The translations under genes were made by a program, and so were the position numbers. Positions 1-8,558 of a stretch of 64,000 nt of DNA are shown piece after piece. The DNA comes from Henriciella barbarensis (GTDB lineage Bacteria > Pseudomonadota > Alphaproteobacteria > Caulobacterales > Hyphomonadaceae), in contig NZ_QWGB01000005.1 of NCBI RefSeq assembly GCF_003576345.1, positions 1-64,000 of the forward strand, written 5' to 3'. Below the pieces are notes generated by a model, which was not told the DNA's origin, ran no database searches, and saw only the letters and a list, made by a program, of their open reading frames with translations. Every line of letters begins with the position of its first letter. Position 1 is the first letter of the stretch.

Positions 1-14
1 TGACCCAGCCCCGT
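1..14 (+). repeat. IS left terminal inverted repeat
   Basis: TGACCCAGCCCCGT, the inverted partner of 1257-1270. It starts at the first base of the window. Confidence 0.9.
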
Positions 15-63
15 AATTTCCGGCCATGAATTTGCAGAGTCCTCGACACGAAGAGGATGACAG

Positions 64-330
64 ATGCGCAAATCACGATTTTCCGAAGAACAGATCATTG
101 GGATGATCCGGGAGCACGAAGCTGGTGTGAAGACGGCCGATATCTGCCGCAAGTACGGCATCTCGGATGCGACCTTCTACAAGTACAAGGCGAAGTTCGG
201 CGGCATGACGGTGTCGGACGCCCGGCGGTTGAAGACGCTGGAGGAGGAGAACTCGAAGCTGAAGCGCCTCCTGGCCGATGCCATGCTGGACAATGCCGCC
301 CTGAAGGACCTGGCGACAAAAAACTTCTGA
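64..330 (+). CDS. IS3-family transposase OrfA
   Basis: An 88-aa protein that binds the element ends and is the N-terminal part of the OrfAB transposase. It shows the usual IS3 OrfA order: a helix-turn-helix (residues about 8-45, with [15 protein letters not shown]) followed by a leucine-zipper-like segment (about 55-80, [12 protein letters not shown]). The ATG at 64 is preceded by GAAGAGGATGAC, which offers a ribosome site. The final codons contain the slippery run that shifts ribosomes into orfB. Confidence 0.93.
   Translation: MRKSRFSEEQIIGMIREHEAGVKTADICRKYGISDATFYKYKAKFGGMTVSDARRLKTLEEENSKLKRLLADAMLDNAALKDLATKNF
318..324 (+). promoter_or_regulatory. Programmed -1 frameshift heptamer A AAA AAC
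   Basis: The orfA codons read aca-aaa-aac-ttc-tga. The heptamer AAAAAAC is in the canonical X XXY YYZ register. Slipping back one base continues as K-K-L-L-T-P-D into orfB, exactly where IS3 elements make the OrfAB fusion. Confidence 0.85.
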
Positions 331-1244
331 CGCCCGATGCGAAGCGGAAGGCCGTGCACCACGTGATGGAAACGCATGGCCTGTCGGAGCGTCGGGCCTG
401 CCTGCTGGCCGATCTCGATCGGTCCACCTTCCAGTATGAGAAACGCGATGGCGGTGACGAGAAGCTGCGCCAGAGGCTACGGGAGCTGGCTGGTGAACGC
501 CGCCGGTTCGGCTATCGCAGGCTCGGCATCCTGCTGGACCGCGAGGGCCTCAGTGCCAATCACAAGAAGATCTACCGCATCTATGCCGAGGAGGGGTTGG
601 CCGTGAAACGACGACGCGGGCGAAAGCGGGCGACAGGCACGCGTTCGCCCATGCTCCTGCCGGAACAGGCGAATGAGCGATGGAGCCTGGACTTCGTGTC
701 GGATGCCCTCAGCGATGGCCGCCGGTTCCGCACGCTCTGTGTTGTCGACGACTTCTCCCGGGAAGCCCTGGCTGTGGTCGTCGATGTCTCCTTGTCCGGC
801 GTGCGGGTCGCGAGGGAGCTGTCCCGCCTCATCGCCCAGCGGGGCGCTCCGAAGATGATCGTCTCCGACAATGGCACTGAGCTCACCAGTCATGCGATCC
901 TGAAATGGGTCCGCGAGGTCGGCATCGAGTGGCATTACATCGCGCCGGGAAAGCCGACACAGAATGCCTTCGTCGAAAGCTTCAACGGCCGGCTGCGCGA
1001 CGAGTGCCTGAACGAGCATCTCTTCGACAGTCTCGGTGACGCCCGGCGCATCATCGAAGCCTGGCGGATCGATTACAACACGACACGGCCGCACACCGCA
1101 CTCGGCGGACTTGCTCCGTTGACCTATGCCGCTCAGCACCGCAGACACCGGCCCGGCTCGCTTGAGCGTCGCGGTGGCTCCGCTCGCCGGGCCTTGACCT
1201 CAAACCAACCAACAGAAAGAAAGGCGAACAGACTCTCCGAATGA
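318..1244 (+). CDS. IS3-family transposase OrfB (catalytic part, made by frameshift)
   Basis: The DDE integrase part of the transposase, about 308 residues from the slip site. It has an HTH_21-like stretch ([19 protein letters not shown]) and then the rve core. The likely catalytic triad is the D in SLDFVSD, the D in IVSDNGTE and the E in NAFVESFNG. The reading frame is open upstream to 57, but there is no sensible independent start, so it is most likely expressed as OrfAB after -1 slippage at 318-324. It appears intact. Confidence 0.92.
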   Translation, partial: KKLLTPDAKRKAVHHVMETHGLSERRACLLADLDRSTFQYEKRDGGDEKLRQRLRELAGERRRFGYRRLGILLDREGLSANHKKIYRIYAEEGLAVKRRRGRKRATGTRSPMLLPEQANERWSLDFVSDALSDGRRFRTLCVVDDFSREALAVVVDVSLSGVRVARELSRLIAQRGAPKMIVSDNGTELTSHAILKWVREVGIEWHYIAPGKPTQNAFVESFNGRLRDECLNEHLFDSLGDARRIIEAWRIDYNTTRPHTALGGLAPLTYAAQHRRHRPGSLERRGGSARRALTSNQPTERKANRLSE

Positions 1245-1256
1245 ACGGCCCGGATC

Positions 1257-1270
1257 ACGGGGCTGGGTCA
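1257..1270 (-). repeat. IS right terminal inverted repeat
   Basis: ACGGGGCTGGGTCA, the exact inverted copy of bases 1-14. It marks the right end of the element. Confidence 0.9.
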
Positions 1271-1405
1271 TCTTGAGTGGTTTGAACCCATAAGCACCAG
1301 CGCAGATTTCGGACATCTCATCGGTCGATAGAGGCGTCTATTTTCTCAAGGGGATTGGCGCCGGACGCTAAAAGAAAAATAAGGGCGCGGATGGCGCATC
1401 CTTAC

Positions 1406-1828
1406 TCACGATGGCGCCCTAAGCATGCGATAAGCACCCCTGCCGCTCGACAGCAAACCACCTGTGCTGTTAAAAACACTGGCCTCCGCCACGGACAAAG
1501 TGGTGCCAAGTCGAATCACTTTCCCGACAATTGTAAGCGCGCCGGGCGTTGCAATTTTATGATAATCAACACGCAGGTCTGCCGTTGCCACAGGCATGTT
1601 TCCAGTCGCAAGCAACGCATAAAATCCCGTCAGGTCGATCAGCGCGGCGAGCACGCCGCCATGTGCGGACTGCACCTTCGGGTTCGACACAAGTTCGTCT
1701 CGCCAGGGCATTAACAGTTTAATTTCATCTGCGCCCGTTTCGGTCACACTGAGTCCGAGCCAGCGGTGAAACGGTGCCGCTTCTAATGCCTCCTGAACAA
1801 AGGCGCGATCAGGCAAGGTCGCGTTCAT
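1406..1828 (-). CDS. PaaI-type hotdog-fold acyl-CoA thioesterase
   Basis: A 140-aa single-domain hotdog protein of the size of PaaI/YdiI thioesterases, which hydrolyse acyl- or aryl-CoA thioesters in the cytoplasm. The family helix motif is visible in VQSAHGGVLAALIDLTGFYALLA (HGG...D), followed by the DLRVDYHK strand. Its ATG overlaps the stop of the upstream hydrolase pseudogene (ATGA), so the two were one transcription unit. In this neighbourhood it would release CoA from an intermediate or stalled acyl-CoA. The substrate is unknown. Confidence 0.8.
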   Translation of the reverse strand: MNATLPDRAFVQEALEAAPFHRWLGLSVTETGADEIKLLMPWRDELVSNPKVQSAHGGVLAALIDLTGFYALLATGNMPVATADLRVDYHKIATPGALTIVGKVIRLGTTLSVAEASVFNSTGGLLSSGRGAYRMLRAPS

Positions 1829-2702
1829 GCGTCAATCCCTTCTGAATGCTTCCGTAGAAAATCACTGACAGCCGCGGTGAACACATCATTCTTGTCGCCA
1901 GCTACCATGTGCCGCGCATCAGCGACGTCCGTAAAGTGGGCGTCGGGTGCCAAGGCTTTAAAAGCTTCGACCGAGGCATCAGAGACGAGTTCACTCATGC
2001 GGCCTCGCACCAAATGAATTGGGGCTTTTATGTTTCGAACCGATTGCTCGAGGTCGCCGACCCGCTCAACCGCAGATCGCCTCACAACGTCTTGAATGAA
2101 AGCTGGATCCCAGTGCCAACGCCAGCGGCCGTCCTGGCCTAGCCGAAGGTTTTTCCGCAAGCCTTCAAGGTCTTTAGGCCGGCGTCGATGTGGCAAGTAT
2201 TTAGCGATGACATCTGCAGCCTCATTGAGCGATGAAAAACCATCTTTGCTGTGCTCGCCCATAAAGCCGACAATCTTTGTGACACCGCTTTCTTCCAAAT
2301 TAGGGGTGATATCGACTAGAGTCACCGAGGAAAAAACTCCGGGTTTCAAGGTTCCAGCCGCAATGACCGCGCCGAGCCCACCGAGCGACGCACCGACAAT
2401 GTGCGGCGCACAGCGCTCACATTCGAATTCTGCGGCCACTGCAATCAGGTCGCTACCGAAAGCCTTAAGGAATAGTCGCCATCCAAAGCCCAATCGCTAT
2501 CGCCATGTCCGCGGAGGTCTAGAGCGACAGAATGATAGCCTTGCTCACCGAGCGACTTGGCTGCATCTTTCCAAGCATGTCGAGTCTGGCCACCCCCGTG
2601 AGCGAAGATTACGACCGGCGCTACTTCTTGACCATACACCGAGCAAGCTAATGTCAGACCGTTTCCTGAGATTCTTCGATCAGAAGCATCATAGTTTTTC
2701 AT
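1825..2702 (-). pseudogene. Alpha/beta hydrolase broken by a single-base frameshift
   Basis: Two overlapping frames together make one ordinary alpha/beta hydrolase of about 290 aa. The first part (start 2702) carries the oxyanion region FAHGGGQTRHAW and the strand motif LDLRGHGDSDWALDGDYSL. The second part continues with KAFGSDLIAVAAEF, the nucleophile elbow GASLGG and the final histidine region DARHM. The frames switch near 2468-2475, where loss of one base explains the break. The catalytic serine and histidine lie beyond the break, so the product is probably dead unless this is a sequencing error. A TTATAAG box lies 21 bp upstream. Confidence 0.8.
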
Positions 2703-3194
2703 GCCGTACTCTTACTTATATATTATAAGATAGCCGATTATATGCATTCTTACGATCAAGTAAACCGTGATGGACCTTTGAAGTATCACTCGCAGGCTAA
2801 ATCAACCTTTAGCGAAGAGTGGCAAGCGCAAGCACATCATCACCGCAAGCTAGATGATTTCTGGTGATATCTCGCAGTAGCGAAAAGACGAGTTGGTCAT
2901 TCAACCTAGAAATCAAACACCGGTAAAGCGCCGGTTCCTCTAACAATGCCCTGCAACATGCTCGTTCAGGTTACCGATTATTCGTTGTTCTGTGAATCAG
3001 CAATGCCTCATTCGTCCACTTTTCATCATCAACAGATAAACCTCAAAGCATTGGCTTTTCAGTTGATCCGGTCAAAATGCAAGAGAAAATGGGGCACAGG
3101 TCGATAGCCCAAAGGAATAGGATCGGCTCTTCAAACTATTAAGTTTCATTGTTCGCCTGGGACGCATGACTGAAAACCCATAAACGTAGTACGT
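2703..3194. other. AT-richer intergenic region, about 490 bp
   Basis: No convincing coding frame was found. It holds the promoter side of the 2702 hydrolase, with a TTATAAG box at 2723-2729 inside an AT-rich stretch, and a small hairpin (ACCGGTAAAGCGCCGGT near 2920-2936). The remainder is lower in GC than its surroundings and could be old mobile debris, but nothing is recognisable. Confidence 0.4.
2723..2729 (-). promoter_or_regulatory. TTATAAG box upstream of the hydrolase/thioesterase unit
   Basis: TATTATAAGAT lies about 21 bp upstream of the ATG at 2702. The same TTATAAG[A/C]T word occurs twice in the divergent regulator/P450 promoter at 14236 and 14312. It is a candidate operator of the FCD regulator encoded at 13467-14207. 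Confidence 0.4.
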
Positions 3195-4166
3195 TTATTT
3201 CCCCCAAACGGAAAGAATACTCCTGAGTGCCGTTAGAAAAGCTAATGGCTGGTCGAGCATCAAATGGTGGCGAGCTTCGGGTACGGCAATTATCGGAATA
3301 TCGTCCCCACCTAACTCGCGGATGTATTCGCCCGAGTCCTGGGTAAATAGTTGGCTTTTAGCACCGTGTACAATGGCTTTGCGGCCCGGCGCTCTCACCA
3401 GTCTCTCGCCCATTTTCAGCCACTCATCTGGCTTATTGCTCTGCCGGAATACCTCGGGTGAAAACTTCCATGTCCAGTCTTCCCCGTCGCGCCGCAGGGA
3501 ATGATACGCCATGTAGTCCGCGAGGAAGGGCTCGCCAACCGGCTGGGGCGGGGAAAGGATGTATCTTTTGCGCGCGGCTTCATAACTGGGATAGCGTTTG
3601 TTGGGCTTGTCTGGATTACCCGATCCAGGGCTTGCGCGCCGACGATTCCAGTATTGCTCCATCAGCTCAGGCCGCATGATCATCAGATCGCAAATTACAG
3701 CGCCGGAGAATGCATCGGGCGACTGGGTGACGGCCGTCAGTGCCGCGCCGGAACCAAAACTGTGCGCGATCAGGGTGGGTTTGTGCCCATCCACGAACAT
3801 ATCGAGCGCCTCCGCGATTTCACTGAACTCACGTCCTCTGGCCGTCGGATCGACCTCCCCGCGCATCTCGCTGTCGCCCATTCCTGCAAGATCGAACGCC
3901 ACCACATCGTGGTCCTCCGCAAGAAACGGAGCTATGAAGGCAAAGCAGCGGGCGTGTGCGAGGAAACCATGCGTCATAAGCAGTTTCGGTTTGCGCCTGT
4001 CGCCCCAACGGAAGTAATGCGCTCTGGCACCGTTGATCTCAACATAGCCCTCTTCGCGTGGCACCTTCAGGGCCGACACAAACCATTTCGGCAGATGAGA
4101 TCCGTCGCCTGCCCAGACGGGATCGATGTCCCCGGAAAGATCTTCGATGTTGGTCAGTACGTTCAT
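3195..4166 (-). CDS. Alpha/beta hydrolase (putative esterase or lactonase)
   Basis: A 323-aa alpha/beta hydrolase. Visible parts are the oxyanion strand LLMTHGFLAHARCF (about 61-74), the DLAGMGDSE turn, the nucleophile elbow AHSFGSG (Ser in HSFG), and the final catalytic His in EARHHLMLDQP. Its ATG overlaps the stop of the Baeyer-Villiger monooxygenase (ATGA), so the two are translationally coupled. A hydrolase directly behind such an enzyme commonly cleaves the ester or lactone it makes; that role is inferred here from position. Confidence 0.82.
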   Translation of the reverse strand: MNVLTNIEDLSGDIDPVWAGDGSHLPKWFVSALKVPREEGYVEINGARAHYFRWGDRRKPKLLMTHGFLAHARCFAFIAPFLAEDHDVVAFDLAGMGDSEMRGEVDPTARGREFSEIAEALDMFVDGHKPTLIAHSFGSGAALTAVTQSPDAFSGAVICDLMIMRPELMEQYWNRRRASPGSGNPDKPNKRYPSYEAARKRYILSPPQPVGEPFLADYMAYHSLRRDGEDWTWKFSPEVFRQSNKPDEWLKMGERLVRAPGRKAIVHGAKSQLFTQDSGEYIRELGGDDIPIIAVPEARHHLMLDQPLAFLTALRSILSVWGK

Positions 4167-5800
4167 TCAGTTGTCGTCTCCTTGGTTGAGATATTTTCAA
4201 CAGCGAGACCGTGATAGCCTTTCTCTGCGACATCGTCGCAAAGCGCGGCGTAAATCGACAGGCTCGGAAAGTTAATAAGTTGACGCTTGTTGTCTGGAAT
4301 GTTCGCACTCATGTACCAAGAGTCCGCTTCGGGAAACAATGTCATCTCGCCGGCCTGAGCAACTATTTCTGTCCATCCTGCTTCAGCGGCCGGATCGGCT
4401 TCGAAAAGGTCCTGTTCGTTGTTCCGCATCCAGACCAGGAAGTCGCAGATCCAATCGCCCTGGACCTCTGCGCTTGAAGGGCCATTTGAAAAACCCGACG
4501 GGCTAAGGGGGCCATAAGAAAACAGCATGTTGGGAAATCCCGACACGGCCATGCCCAAATACGCGCGCAACCCGTCTTTCCATGCTTGCGAAAGGGATAA
4601 TCCGTTCGCTCCGGTGATATTCATGTCGCTCAGCCCTCCACGCCCGGCATCGAAGCCGGTAGCGAAGACTATGAGGTCGCATTCCATCTCGCCGTCCACA
4701 GTCTCGATCGCATGCGGCTTGACCCGGAGGATCGGCGTTGATCTCAGATCGATCAACGCAACGTTATCCTGCGCGAAAATTTCATAGTATCCCTGCTCAA
4801 GCGAAGGTCTCTTCGTGCCGAACGGATGGGGCGGATCGGCGGGCGCGAGCCGCTCGGCAAGGTCGGGATCTGCGATTCTCGCACGAACCTTGTCGCGCCA
4901 GAAATTGTAGGCGTGGCGGTTTGCTTCACGGTTGGAAAGCAGGTCGGCAAAATTGTGATACCAGAACCTCAGGCCGCCCCGCTGCCATAAATATTCGAAG
5001 TGCGCATCGCGCTCTTTTTTGTCTACTTCAAGGGCTGAAACCTCTAGCGATTGGCATTCAAACCCACCGCTCGTCTGCCGGCGTTTTTCGAAGATCGCGG
5101 AATGGCCCTGTTTTTCCCTTTCCTGATTTATCTTGGACAGCTTTTCTTGCCTCATCGGCAGAGCCAGAATTGGGGTTCTTTGATACAGAGTCAGTTTCTT
5201 CGCTGACTTGGCCGCTTCTTGCGCGACCTGTACGCCACTTGCACCGGTGCCGATCAAGGCAACCCTACGGTCGGCGAGGTCGATTCCCTCTTGCGGCCAG
5301 CGTGCTGTGTGAAACCACTGGCCTTTGAAATCTTCGAGGCCCGGGAAATCAGGAAGATACGGCTTTGAGGCGAAACCAAGGGCTGGCAGCAGAAACTGTG
5401 TCGAAATGATTACATCATCGTCGAGATGCAAACGCCACCGCTTCGCTTCCTTCTCAAAATGCGCGCTTTTGACTCTCGTCCCCATGCGCATCATTGGCCA
5501 AAGGTCTAGCGTATCGCAAACATGCCGGAAGTACGCTCTGAGCTCTTCCCAGCCTGGAAATCGCTCGCTCCAGGTCCATGACTTCCACACTTCATCTATC
5601 GAAAATTCGTAGAGCGGGACCTGCGAATCAACACGTGCACCGGGATAACAATTCCAGTACCAGATGCCCCCTGGCTGCGACGCAGCATCCACAAGAAGCA
5701 CGTTGAATCCAGCGTCACGCAACTTGTGGAGCAGATAGATTCCGCTGAAACCCGCGCCGACAATTATAGCGTCGTAATGGCGAGAAGCCTGATTAATCAC
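4163..5800 (-). CDS. Baeyer-Villiger flavoprotein monooxygenase
   Basis: A 545-aa FAD/NADPH enzyme that inserts oxygen next to a ketone carbonyl. It starts with the FAD Rossmann motif GAGFSGIYLLHKL. The Baeyer-Villiger fingerprint FxGxxxHxxxWP is present as FKGQWFHTARWP, followed by the NADPH motif GTGASGVQVAQE. A second region (VFATGFDAGRGG) closes the flavin domain. The open frame runs further upstream, but GTG at 5800 overlaps the TGA of the acyl-CoA synthetase (GTGA) and gives a normal N-terminus (VINQASRHYDAIIVG), so I prefer it. Members oxidise cyclic, aryl or long-chain ketones and steroids. The substrate here is unknown. Confidence 0.92.
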   Translation of the reverse strand: MINQASRHYDAIIVGAGFSGIYLLHKLRDAGFNVLLVDAASQPGGIWYWNCYPGARVDSQVPLYEFSIDEVWKSWTWSERFPGWEELRAYFRHVCDTLDLWPMMRMGTRVKSAHFEKEAKRWRLHLDDDVIISTQFLLPALGFASKPYLPDFPGLEDFKGQWFHTARWPQEGIDLADRRVALIGTGASGVQVAQEAAKSAKKLTLYQRTPILALPMRQEKLSKINQEREKQGHSAIFEKRRQTSGGFECQSLEVSALEVDKKERDAHFEYLWQRGGLRFWYHNFADLLSNREANRHAYNFWRDKVRARIADPDLAERLAPADPPHPFGTKRPSLEQGYYEIFAQDNVALIDLRSTPILRVKPHAIETVDGEMECDLIVFATGFDAGRGGLSDMNITGANGLSLSQAWKDGLRAYLGMAVSGFPNMLFSYGPLSPSGFSNGPSSAEVQGDWICDFLVWMRNNEQDLFEADPAAEAGWTEIVAQAGEMTLFPEADSWYMSANIPDNKRQLINFPSLSIYAALCDDVAEKGYHGLAVENISTKETTTE

Positions 5801-7407
5801 GTTGCAACCGTCAGACGTTCCGCGATTGCTTTCGCGGTTGCATAATCGGCCTTGCCGTTGGATGCACGCAGGGGTGTTTTCGTCGGATGAACGGCCTTCG
5901 GCGTTTTGTATCCTGCCAGCTGCCCGCGTACATGGTCCTTGATGGCTTGCTCTTCGAACGGAACATCGTGGTTGAGGTGGACGACGGCGGTGACGGCTTG
6001 ACCCCATTTTTCATTCGGAACACCTACCACCAGCGCATCACCAATGGCAGGATGGGTCTTGAGCACTTCCTCGACTTCTTCTGGGTATACCTTCTCGCCA
6101 GCAGTGTTGATGCATACGCTACCGCGGCCTAGCAGGATCAGGCTTCCGTCGGCCTCTACCTGGCACCAATCGCCCGGTATTGAATAGCGCACGCCATCAA
6201 TTGTGCGAAATGTCTTGGCTGATTTTTCGGGATCTTTGTAATATCCCTTGGGGATGGCTCCCTTGCGCGCGATAAAACCGGGTACGCCGCTTCCCGGTTC
6301 AACTTTCTGATCGTTCTCATCAAAAACATCGCAAAACTCGCCAATCCCGAATTTCGCAGTGTTCGTGCCGCCCTGTGCGGTCGTGATGGACAGCCCGTAG
6401 CCGAGGCCTTCAGAAGCCCCAAAACTGTCCATCAGGACGACCTGGGGTATGTGCCTGCAAAGACCGGCTTTAACCTCCTTGCTCCACATCACGCCGGACG
6501 AGATGATGGACACGAGACTCTTGGTATCCCAGCGCCCGGGATGTTCATCGAGGGTGCGAAGCATCGGCTTGGCAAACGCGTCCCCCACAATTGCGATACT
6601 CTCGACCTTGTGCTTATCGACGGTCTGCCACAGTTCTTCGGCATCAAAGGACGGGTCCGAGAGAGTAACAATTGCACCGCCGGACATCAGCGCACCGATC
6701 GCGGTAATAAAACCAGTCCCATGCATCAGCGGGCAGGAGGAAAGAGTACGCCTGCCAGGTCCCTCATTTTTGATCAGGGCAACATTTTCTTCCAGTGTCT
6801 GCGGTACGGTGCCAAGTAGCTTCTGCGCGTCAAGCTGGGCTTTACGCATGTCGTCGTGCCGCCACATCACGCCTTTCGGCATTCCAGTTGTGCCGCCGGT
6901 ATAGATGAAGAGCAGATCGTCAGGTGAGCGTTCGATACCGAGCGCCGATCCGTCTCCCTCACCCGCCAATGTTTCATAAGAACGTGCAAAAGGCGCTATT
7001 TCGGAAGGATCGCCAATTTCGACGAAGGTATGAACCTTCTTCAGCCTGTCCTTGAGCTCAAGAATACAGTCGCGAAATTCAGAACTATAGACGATCACCT
7101 CGCTATCGGAATCGTCGAAGATGTAAAATACTTCTTCGGGCCGATAGCGATAATTGATGTTCACATGCGTGAGTCGACCCTTGAAGCATGCCGCCATCAA
7201 CTCGCCATATTCAGGGCGGTTGCGCATGTAGAAGGCCACCTTGGCACCATTTTTTGCGCGTTGACGCAGTGCGCGTGCGATATTGTTCGAGTGCGATGAC
7301 ATTTCGGGCCAGGTAATAATCCGGTCGCCGTGTATCAGCGCCGGAGCGTCGCGAGGCATGGCTGGCTCGATCGCGTCGAGGATGTCACCGAGATTCCAGT
7401 CTATCAT
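5797..7407 (-). CDS. Acyl-CoA synthetase (AMP-forming, FadD-like)
   Basis: A 536-aa ANL-superfamily ligase that adenylates a carboxylic acid and transfers it to CoA. The phosphate-binding motif YTGGTTGMPKG is at about 169-179, the adenine region is SFGASEGLG, and the C-terminal domain contains GDWCQVEADGSLILLGRG and the catalytic lysine region ASNGKADY. The ATG at 7407 has a strong upstream GAAAGGAAG; a longer frame to 7485 would run into the dehydrogenase gene. It resembles the FadD17/FadD19 type used on steroid side chains and other branched acids. It probably feeds the dehydrogenases encoded just upstream. Confidence 0.9.
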   Translation of the reverse strand: MIDWNLGDILDAIEPAMPRDAPALIHGDRIITWPEMSSHSNNIARALRQRAKNGAKVAFYMRNRPEYGELMAACFKGRLTHVNINYRYRPEEVFYIFDDSDSEVIVYSSEFRDCILELKDRLKKVHTFVEIGDPSEIAPFARSYETLAGEGDGSALGIERSPDDLLFIYTGGTTGMPKGVMWRHDDMRKAQLDAQKLLGTVPQTLEENVALIKNEGPGRRTLSSCPLMHGTGFITAIGALMSGGAIVTLSDPSFDAEELWQTVDKHKVESIAIVGDAFAKPMLRTLDEHPGRWDTKSLVSIISSGVMWSKEVKAGLCRHIPQVVLMDSFGASEGLGYGLSITTAQGGTNTAKFGIGEFCDVFDENDQKVEPGSGVPGFIARKGAIPKGYYKDPEKSAKTFRTIDGVRYSIPGDWCQVEADGSLILLGRGSVCINTAGEKVYPEEVEEVLKTHPAIGDALVVGVPNEKWGQAVTAVVHLNHDVPFEEQAIKDHVRGQLAGYKTPKAVHPTKTPLRASNGKADYATAKAIAERLTVAT

Positions 7408-7466
7408 GTCGATCTTCCTTTCGGACAACGCAGCAAGTCCCGAGGGAACCGCCGATAATGAGTATC

Positions 7467-8558
7467 TTATGCGGCCTTGATCCAACCTTGCAGTACTGCC
7501 GCCTCGGCCCGCACCAATTCGGGACCTCCCAGAACCTGCCGGTCGAATCCTATGCGTTTGAACCAGTAATGCAGACCAACCAGGTCGGTGAATCCCATAC
7601 CACCATGTACCTCGGTAGACGTGCGGGCGACAAAGCGATGGACGTCTCCAGTATGTGATTTTGCCTGGCAGGCGGCGAGCGATACATCCTCCGGCATCGC
7701 CTCATAAGCATACGCGGCGTACCAGATAAGCGAGCGGCATGGTTCATGATGTGCGGCCATCTCTGCGCACATGTGCTTCACGGCCTGAAAGCTACCGATA
7801 AGACGACCGAATTGCTCGCGCTGTCCAGAATAATCGACCGCCTTTTCGATCATGGCCTGGCCTGCGCCCAGGCTGTCGGCGGCCAGGAGGATACGTCCCG
7901 CATCGCGCAGGCGCCCGGCAGTGAAACCGCTATCGTCGGCCAGTGGCTCGGCGGTGACCTGTGCGAAGCGCAGTTCCCCGACACTGCGGGTCCGGTCGAT
8001 CGTCATCAGGGGGATTTTCTCGAGACCCGATGCGTTGGCCGGAACAAGGTGCAACCGCCCCGTGGTATCAGCCACCAGGAAGGCATCAGCCCCCGCAAAA
8101 TCCAGCGCAAACAGCGCCGTGCCGTCGAGTTTGCCACCCCTGCAGGTTACGCCAGCACCATCGCGCGCCTCGACTGTTTCGGAAATTGCCACACTTATAT
8201 GCGCCTCGCCACTCGCGATCTTCGGCAGCCATCTGACCTTTTGATCCTCGCTGCCTGCCTCGCTGAGTGCGAGGGGTGCCAAAACATGACTGGCAAGGAA
8301 AGAAACTGGTGCGACCGCATAGGCGAGCTGCTCTGCAACTAATGCAGCGTCGAGAAGGGTCATGCCTAGGCCGCCATGCTCTTCCGGGATCATCATCCCG
8401 GGAATACCCAGGCCTTGCAGAGCGTCCAGCACCTTGTCGCTAACTGGATTGTCCCGCTCGGAGCATTCGCGGACATGCTCCAGCGGACAGGTATCGGCTA
8501 GACACCGCGCAACTGCATCGCGCAGCATCTGCTGCTCTTGAGAAAGTCCAAAATCCAT
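7467..8558 (-). CDS. Acyl-CoA dehydrogenase (smaller subunit type)
   Basis: A 363-aa FAD-dependent acyl-CoA dehydrogenase that introduces an alpha,beta double bond in an acyl-CoA. It has the helical N-terminal domain, a middle beta domain, and the C-terminal EVHGGMGFTDLVGLHYWFKR region. The N-terminal domain (MDFGLSQEQQMLRDAVARCL) is standard. It shares a TGATG stop/start with the next dehydrogenase. Paired, unlike dehydrogenase genes of this kind often make alpha2beta2 enzymes, as with FadE28/FadE29 (ChsE1/ChsE2) in steroid side-chain degradation. Pairing here is inferred from adjacency. Confidence 0.87.
   Translation of the reverse strand: MDFGLSQEQQMLRDAVARCLADTCPLEHVRECSERDNPVSDKVLDALQGLGIPGMMIPEEHGGLGMTLLDAALVAEQLAYAVAPVSFLASHVLAPLALSEAGSEDQKVRWLPKIASGEAHISVAISETVEARDGAGVTCRGGKLDGTALFALDFAGADAFLVADTTGRLHLVPANASGLEKIPLMTIDRTRSVGELRFAQVTAEPLADDSGFTAGRLRDAGRILLAADSLGAGQAMIEKAVDYSGQREQFGRLIGSFQAVKHMCAEMAAHHEPCRSLIWYAAYAYEAMPEDVSLAACQAKSHTGDVHRFVARTSTEVHGGMGFTDLVGLHYWFKRIGFDRQVLGGPELVRAEAAVLQGWIKAA

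Larger units (their letters stand above)
1..1270 (+). mobile_element. Complete IS3-family insertion sequence (IS407-like)
   Basis: A 1270-bp element with orfA and orfB in overlapping frames. The outer ends match as terminal inverted repeats: the first 14 bases (TGACCCAGCCCCGT) are repeated inverted at 1257-1270, and similarity continues imperfectly for about ten more bases. The TGACC start and the OrfA/OrfB types fit the IS407 group of the IS3 family. The left target duplication lies outside the window, so target-site duplication cannot be checked. All parts look intact, so the element may be active. Confidence 0.93.

Noticed and set aside
477-1148. Minus-strand 223-aa open frame
   Set aside because: It is antisense to the transposase catalytic domain.
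5801-6007. N-terminal extension of the Baeyer-Villiger monooxygenase
   Set aside because: The extra residues are antisense-like, basic and without domain, and lie inside the acyl-CoA synthetase gene. The GTG at 5800 gives a normal start.
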